From an uncultured Collinsella sp. (lineage in GTDB: Bacteria; Actinomycetota; Coriobacteriia; Coriobacteriales; Coriobacteriaceae), in assembly GCA_900754075.1 (NCBI GenBank), contig CAAEBN010000051.1:1-17555 (forward strand): DNA of 17,555 bases, in the 5' to 3' direction. The notes beneath the pieces are model-generated. The model did not search any database. It saw only the letters and a program-made list of their open reading frames with translations, and had not been told where the DNA came from. This document shows, one piece after another, positions 13,361 through 17,555 of the stretch (positions are counted from its first letter, which is position 1; each line of letters opens with the position of its first letter). A program made the translations under genes and the position numbers.

Positions 13361-13405
13361 GGGGCGGGCGTATGAGCAGTTTTTTAGCGTCTAATACCGC
13401 TGTGC

Positions 13406-13411
13406 TACGAT
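13406..13411 (+). promoter_or_regulatory. Possible -10 element for the polysaccharide genes
   Basis: TACGAT lies 36 bases before the GTG start at 13448. The sequence 17 bases upstream, TTTAGC (13383-13388), is a poor -35. Weak support. Confidence 0.25.
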
Positions 13412-13447
13412 TAAACAGTTCTGATTTGCGTTCCCAAAGGGGTTTAA

Positions 13448-14578
13448 GTGCCGAGCAATTTGCATTTTGATGAGCGTATAAAGGTCTCAGTTATTGTCCC
13501 GTGTTTTAATACGGCACAGTTTCTCGATCAGTGCCTGACGAGCATCGAGGCCGACGACTTCACATCGCTTGAGGTCATTGTTCTTAATGATGGCTCGACT
13601 GACAACTCATTGGAAATCATGAGGCGTCACGAGAAAAAAGATTCCCGAATTCGCGTTATTGATAAGCCGAACCAGGGGTATGGCGCTACGGTCAATCGTG
13701 GTATTGAGGAATCTCGAGGTGCATACATTGCCATTGTCGAGCCCGATGATTACCTTAAGCCTGGTATGTATACAAGACTGATGGATCTTGCCCATGCATA
13801 CGGAGAACCCGATGTTGTGAAGTCGGCATATTGGCGTGTGTGTATGCCTGGTACTCCACAGGAGAACGTGTGTCACTGCGCCTATTACAAGCGAATTAAT
13901 ACAAAGAAGCAGCCGTTTACGTTGCGGGATAATCCTCGTCTGATCCAGCATCACCCTTCCATTTGGAGTGCAATTTACAAACGTTCGTTTTTGGACGAGT
14001 TTGGCATTCGCTTTAAAGAGGTGCCCGGTGCCGGATGGGTGGACAATCCCTTCTTGATTCAAACGCTTGCTCAGGCTCGCTCGATTGTGTATACCGATGA
14101 TTCGTTTTATTGCTACCGCGAAGACCTCCCTACGTCGTCTTCGGCTAAAAAAGCAAGCGATCTCCCTATCGTTCGCTGGAATGATATGGCCGATATCGTT
14201 GATGAACTTAATATTTCCGACAAGGGGATTCTCGAGTCTTTCTATACCATCGGTTTTAGGTATGTTGGCGGACTTGTTGAGCAGGGGGCCTTTGAGGATC
14301 CGGCACTCAAGACTCGCTGTGCGAAATTGTTTAAGCGCATGGACCCGGAGATCGTCTCGGGAATGTCGCATATCAGCGGCGCATTTAAGCAGACATACTC
14401 TCAGCTCACCGGTGTAGTTGTTTCGGCCAATAAGGCGGCATATGTTGCCTATCTTGCCTCGGAGTTCGTCTATTCGTTGCGCACTAATGGTTTTGGGTTC
14501 GCTTTCTCGCGTATCGGTTTGTTTGGCAATCGTCGAGCTGCCGAAAAAGGGGAGCGCCGCGATAAAACGAGTGCCTAA
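13448..14578 (+). CDS. Family 2 glycosyltransferase
   Basis: A 376-residue inverting glycosyltransferase of the GT-A fold. Residues 12-110 are the nucleotide-sugar domain: VSVIVPCFNTAQFLDQCLTS, LNDGSTDNS (47-54), NQGYGATVNRGI, and the metal-binding EPDD (98-101). Residues 160-225 carry the acceptor-side pattern SIWSAIYKRSFLDEFGIRF and GWVDNPFLIQTL seen in related wall and capsule transferases. No membrane segment is evident; the basic tail (GNRRAAEKGERRDK) could help it associate with the membrane. The start is GTG with AAAGGGG upstream. Sugar donor and acceptor cannot be predicted. It is the first of three closely spaced genes (26 and 17 bases apart) that look like one polysaccharide operon. 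Base composition is more AT-rich than upstream genes. Confidence 0.88.
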   Translation: MPSNLHFDERIKVSVIVPCFNTAQFLDQCLTSIEADDFTSLEVIVLNDGSTDNSLEIMRRHEKKDSRIRVIDKPNQGYGATVNRGIEESRGAYIAIVEPDDYLKPGMYTRLMDLAHAYGEPDVVKSAYWRVCMPGTPQENVCHCAYYKRINTKKQPFTLRDNPRLIQHHPSIWSAIYKRSFLDEFGIRFKEVPGAGWVDNPFLIQTLAQARSIVYTDDSFYCYREDLPTSSSAKKASDLPIVRWNDMADIVDELNISDKGILESFYTIGFRYVGGLVEQGAFEDPALKTRCAKLFKRMDPEIVSGMSHISGAFKQTYSQLTGVVVSANKAAYVAYLASEFVYSLRTNGFGFAFSRIGLFGNRRAAEKGERRDKTSA

Positions 14579-14604
14579 CAAAGCCGTGAGAGTGGATTAG
14601 TGAT

Positions 14605-15828
14605 ATGACAGAGAAAAAGCGAATTGCCATCTATACGCAAGATGCCAAGCTTGGCAATGAGGTCAAGGGCGCAACGCGCTATGTATATCTTGCAACGTTG
14701 CTACATGAGCATGGCTATGATGTCGATTTTATTACTTCGGGATTTCAGCATTGGGAAAAACGTCAACGCGACGTTGAACATTTTGATGCCGGGACCGACG
14801 CCTATGCAATTCGATTTATTGAGGAGCCGTTCTACCCCAAGAATATGTGCCCCCAGCGTATCTGGGCGCATCGCGTCGTTGCCAAGCGTGTATCGGAGTA
14901 TTTCGATGAACATCATGACTATGATTTGATCTACTGTCAGATTCCGCCTAATGATGTTGCCAGGGAAATTGGCAAGGCGGCCCATAGGTTTAAAATTCCA
15001 TTTGTGGTCGATGTTAATGATCTCTGGCCTGAGGCCTTTCGTGTGGCGTTCGACGTTCCCGTTCTTTCCGATATCTTGTTCGCGCCGTTTTATCGACAGG
15101 CCAAAGCTGTATATCAGATGGCCGATGCCGTTGTTGGTACTTCGGATGAGTATCGCGAGCGTGGTCTGCGTGATGCCCGAGCTGGCATTCCGAGTGAAAC
15201 CGTATATGTCGGTAATCAGCTGTGCGAGTTTGACGCCGGTGTTGTCGCAAACGCTTTACAAATCGACAAGCCGATTGATGAAATTTGGGTTTCTTACGCA
15301 GGTACATTAAGCGCGTGCTATGACCTGGAGACATTGGTCAGGGCCATGGCGATGGTGCAGAAAACTCACCCCGAGGCTAAGCTGCAAATCTTGGGCGATG
15401 GCTCAGAGCGCGACAATCTTAAGGCTGCAACGCATTCTAGCGGTGCCGAGGTCGTGTTCCATGGCTATTTGCCTTATAGCCAAATGGCTGCATGGCTTTC
15501 CAAGAGCGACATCACAATCAACTCGCTGGTGGAAAAAGCCGCCCAAAGCATCGTGACCAAGATTGGCGACTATCTTGCTGCCGGAAAACCCATGGTGAAT
15601 ACGTCATGCAGCAAGGAGTTTAGGGCAAAGGTTGAGGCTGATGAATTTGGCGTAAACGTTAAGCCCGGAGATGCTGAGGGAATGGCAGAGGTCCTTGTTG
15701 ACCTTATTGAGGATCCGCAACGTCGTTCGCGGATGGGGGAGAGGGCACGTGCCATCGCAGAAGAGCAGTTTGATCGTCCGCATTCGTATCTCAAGACGGT
15801 GCGGTTGATTGAGGAGCTAATTGGCTAG
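14605..15828 (+). CDS. Family 4 glycosyltransferase
   Basis: A 407-residue retaining glycosyltransferase of the GT-B fold. The amino-terminal acceptor domain (1-215) includes a glycine/lysine region KLGNEVKGATRYVYLATLL and VVDVNDLWPEAF. The carboxy-terminal donor domain has VSYAGTLSACYDLETLVRAM, LQILGDGSERDNL, VVFHGYLPYSQM and KIGDYLAAGKPMV, the usual GT4 nucleotide-sugar site. The last is the WbuB-like form in which an aspartate stands where many GT4 enzymes have the second glutamate of EX7E. No membrane segment is seen. The ATG at 14605 has only a weak ribosome binding site (GAGAGTGG), in line with translation coupled to the gene 26 bases upstream. Its job is presumably adding one sugar during surface polysaccharide or wall-glycan assembly; the specificity is unknown. 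Confidence 0.87.
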   Translation: MTEKKRIAIYTQDAKLGNEVKGATRYVYLATLLHEHGYDVDFITSGFQHWEKRQRDVEHFDAGTDAYAIRFIEEPFYPKNMCPQRIWAHRVVAKRVSEYFDEHHDYDLIYCQIPPNDVAREIGKAAHRFKIPFVVDVNDLWPEAFRVAFDVPVLSDILFAPFYRQAKAVYQMADAVVGTSDEYRERGLRDARAGIPSETVYVGNQLCEFDAGVVANALQIDKPIDEIWVSYAGTLSACYDLETLVRAMAMVQKTHPEAKLQILGDGSERDNLKAATHSSGAEVVFHGYLPYSQMAAWLSKSDITINSLVEKAAQSIVTKIGDYLAAGKPMVNTSCSKEFRAKVEADEFGVNVKPGDAEGMAEVLVDLIEDPQRRSRMGERARAIAEEQFDRPHSYLKTVRLIEELIG

Positions 15829-15845
15829 GACTTCCGGGGGGCATT

Positions 15846-16787
15846 ATGTTTGAGCCGCGAAATATCTTGGTAACCGGCGGCTGCGGGTTTTGCGGCTCTG
15901 CATTTGTCCGCTATGTGGTAAGCAGTGCCCCTGATGTTCACATAACAGTATTAGACAAACTGACCTATGCCGCGAATCCAGATAGCATTGCTGGCTTGCC
16001 GGAAGGTAGGGTTGAGCTGGTTGTTGGTGATATTTGCGATTCGGATCTCCTTAATCAGGTTGTTCCTGGGCACGACGCAATCGTGCATTACGCTGCCGAG
16101 TCTCACAACGACAATTCGATTGCCGATCCTGGCCCGTTTATAAAAACGAATGTCGAGGGTACATATCAGCTCCTGGAGGCTGCTCGTAGGCACCATGTCA
16201 GGTTTCATCATATTTCGACCGATGAGGTGTTTGGGGATCTGGCGCTTGATGACCCGCGCAAATTTTCCGAGGAGTCACCTTATCGGCCGAGCAGCCCCTA
16301 TTCAAGCTCCAAGGCGGCATCTGACATGCTTGTGAGAGCTTGGATTCGAACTTATGGCCTACGTGCAACGATTTCAAATTGCTGTAATAACTACGGCCCG
16401 CACCAGCATCCAGAAAAGTTCATTCCGCATTCCATTGCATGCATTAAACATGGTGAACGCCCCAAGTTGTATGGCGACGGTCTTAATGTGCGTGATTGGA
16501 TTCATGTTGAGGATCATGCCCGCGCCGTTTGGTCTATTTTGACTAAAGGGACGGTTGGGGAGACGTATCTTATTGGTGTTAATTGCGAACGCAGCAACCT
16601 CGAGGTTCTCAAGACTATTCTTAGGGCAATGGGTAAGGGCGAGGATTACATTGGTTGGGTGAAGGATCGTCCGGGGCATGATCGACGTTACGCCATAGAT
16701 GCGAGCAAGCTTCGGTGCGAACTCGATTGGATGCCAATTCACAATGATTTCGCAGCAGAGGTTTTACGGCTATGTTTTAGTGAATGA
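15846..16787 (+). CDS. rfbB: dTDP-glucose 4,6-dehydratase (RmlB-like)
   Basis: A 313-residue short-chain dehydrogenase/reductase that would convert dTDP-glucose to dTDP-4-keto-6-deoxyglucose, the step towards dTDP-rhamnose. Visible features: NAD-binding TGGCGFCGS (10-18), AAESHNDNSI (83-92), STDEVFGDL with catalytic Asp126-Glu127, YSSSK with Tyr152 and Lys156, NNYGPHQHPEKFIP, YGDGLNVRDWIHVEDH, and DRPGHDRRYAIDASKL. All catalytic residues are present. The protein ends at FAAEVLRLCFSE, about 20 residues before family members usually end, lacking their WY...WW tail. The start ATG follows GGGGGG. It is third in the polysaccharide operon. No rmlA, rmlC or rmlD is in the window, so the rest of the pathway must be encoded elsewhere, or this product feeds another deoxysugar. 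Confidence 0.87.
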   Translation: MFEPRNILVTGGCGFCGSAFVRYVVSSAPDVHITVLDKLTYAANPDSIAGLPEGRVELVVGDICDSDLLNQVVPGHDAIVHYAAESHNDNSIADPGPFIKTNVEGTYQLLEAARRHHVRFHHISTDEVFGDLALDDPRKFSEESPYRPSSPYSSSKAASDMLVRAWIRTYGLRATISNCCNNYGPHQHPEKFIPHSIACIKHGERPKLYGDGLNVRDWIHVEDHARAVWSILTKGTVGETYLIGVNCERSNLEVLKTILRAMGKGEDYIGWVKDRPGHDRRYAIDASKLRCELDWMPIHNDFAAEVLRLCFSE

Positions 16788-16917
16788 TCACTTTAACGAA
16801 CGCTCACATTACCTCATTAGCAACATCCTGCAATTATTTACTAAATAGAGCCTAATTGGCGAGCTGTTTATGGCTTCAACTTGTTTAGAAATAAACTATG
16901 CGTGGGCGATGCGTTTG

Positions 16918-16923
16918 TATAAT
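16918..16923 (+). promoter_or_regulatory. Candidate -10 element for the secreted wall-binding protein gene
   Basis: A consensus TATAAT within TTTGTATAATGAC lies 28 bases before the proposed TTG start. No clear -35 is at the usual distance. A perfect small hairpin, GTTTA-GAAA-TAAAC (16883-16896), lies just upstream in an AT-rich stretch. Confidence 0.45.
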
Positions 16924-16951
16924 GACTCAAGTCGTATAGAAGGGATTAAAA

Positions 16952-17555
16952 TTGTCTGATCGTTTATATAGATTGCGAAGTTGCCCTCTTTCAAAAAGAA
17001 AGACCATTTGTCGTGCTGGGCTGGGTATTCTCGCGATTTCTACTCTTCTCGCGTTTCCGTGCAAAGCCTTCGCTGCCGAAGCACAGCCTTCGCTCTACGC
17101 CACTCAGCCTGAGGGCGGCTTCGCTGTTTCTTCTTTTGTTACGGATGAAACGTGGGATTCAAGCCGTTACCCTGAGCTTGATGCATCCGCGAATCTTGCC
17201 TCCCCGTCCTCATCATATTTGGAAGACGGCAACAGCACCACTGATGACGGTGCTTCTGATAAGGTTCAGTCGGAGTCCAAAGATTCGTTTTCTTCAGACG
17301 ATTCGGAAGAAGGCAATCATTCCTCCAGTCAAGACAAGGGGTCTGATAGTGATCGGATCGAATCCGATGCCGATGTTGATTCGCCGATCGCTCCTTCCGA
17401 CGAGGACTTAGCGGAAGTTTCGGCGGCCGACGGCTGGAACAAGACCGATAGCGGAACATATTATTACCGTGACGGCGCCATGCTCTACGGGGAGCAGAGG
17501 GTCGAGGGCCGCTGGTACAACTTCGACCGCGTCACCGGCGCCATGTCGACCGGCC
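16952..17555 (+). CDS. Secreted wall-binding protein, amino-terminal part (runs off the right edge)
   Basis: An open frame of 201 codons to the window edge with no stop. The proposed start is TTG at 16952, seven bases after AGAAGGG; no ATG or GTG in frame gives a full signal peptide. Residues 15-41 form a signal peptide: KRK, a hydrophobic stretch RAGLGILAISTLLAF, and likely cleavage after AFA. Residues 60-158 are a low-complexity Ser/Asp/Glu-rich linker. From 161 a choline/glucan-binding-type repeat begins: GWNKTDSGTYYYRDGAM, then VEGRWYNFDRVTGAMSTG, the aromatic-glycine pattern of CW_binding repeats. More repeats, and any catalytic domain, would lie beyond the edge. It follows the polysaccharide operon but has its own likely promoter. 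Function beyond wall or glycan attachment cannot be told. Confidence 0.75.
   Translation, partial: MSDRLYRLRSCPLSKRKTICRAGLGILAISTLLAFPCKAFAAEAQPSLYATQPEGGFAVSSFVTDETWDSSRYPELDASANLASPSSSYLEDGNSTTDDGASDKVQSESKDSFSSDDSEEGNHSSSQDKGSDSDRIESDADVDSPIAPSDEDLAEVSAADGWNKTDSGTYYYRDGAMLYGEQRVEGRWYNFDRVTGAMSTG

Noticed and set aside
13361..13386. A possible terminator after the AAA-ATPase-like gene (T-run at 13380-13385)
   Set aside because: The T-run is real, but only a four-base stem with a wobble pair can be drawn ahead of it, too weak to call.
13607..14581. A 324-codon minus-strand frame opposite the family 2 glycosyltransferase
   Set aside because: The plus-strand protein has all GT2 motifs and a ribosome binding site; the reverse frame has no recognisable domain or start signal.

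Overview
The window looks like chromosomal DNA of a high-GC Gram-positive bacterium of the Coriobacteriia, most probably Collinsella or a close relative. This is inferred from the GC-rich coding sequence, the SufCBDSU order, the GGGtGRT/NifU-like pair, the actinobacterial style of RmlB and the sortase and wall-binding proteins. No database search was possible, so the genus is an inference.

Left end (1-1454, minus strand): a two-gene unit encoding a NifU-like Fe-S scaffold followed by a GGGtGRT-family protein that runs off the left edge. Its upstream region (1455-1846) is shared with a divergent plus-strand gene (1847-2650) for a Y1/RAYT-type transposase-like protein with a carboxy-terminal helix-turn-helix. 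A 658-base stretch with no convincing gene follows. It is unusually rich in short inverted and direct repeats and ends in a strong terminator that serves the next operon.

Centre (3309-8554, minus strand): a complete, tightly packed SUF iron-sulfur cluster assembly operon, sufC-sufB-sufD-sufS-sufU, with overlapping or nearly overlapping junctions. Divergent from it (8735-9166) is an Rrf2-family regulator with three cysteines, the obvious candidate sensor and repressor. A palindrome sits on the predicted sufC -35 element. Directly behind the regulator, probably cotranscribed, is a HEPN protein of the HI0074 family (9178-9597) with an intact RX4HXY motif but no nucleotidyltransferase partner in view.

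Right part (plus strand): a secreted, sortase-anchored protein with a lysozyme-like amino-terminal domain and a long Ser/Gly/Ala/Thr linker (9724-11361). Next is an AAA-ATPase-like/PD-(D/E)XK-type protein whose key residues look eroded (11564-13360). A GT2-GT4-RmlB set for cell-surface polysaccharide follows (13448-16787), and finally the start of a secreted protein with a wall-binding repeat (16952 to the right edge). By eye, the DNA from about 13400 on is more AT-rich than the SUF region, as surface polysaccharide loci often are.

Functionally the window joins iron-sulfur cluster supply (two independent scaffolds, with a likely cluster-sensing regulator) to a cell-envelope neighbourhood. I found no CRISPR array, rRNA or tRNA. 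Nothing here is a clear-cut new system. The strongest leads are the solo HEPN gene behind the Rrf2 regulator, the sufC operator candidate, the repeat-dense tract beside the transposase-like gene, and the two proteins whose catalytic motifs are altered.
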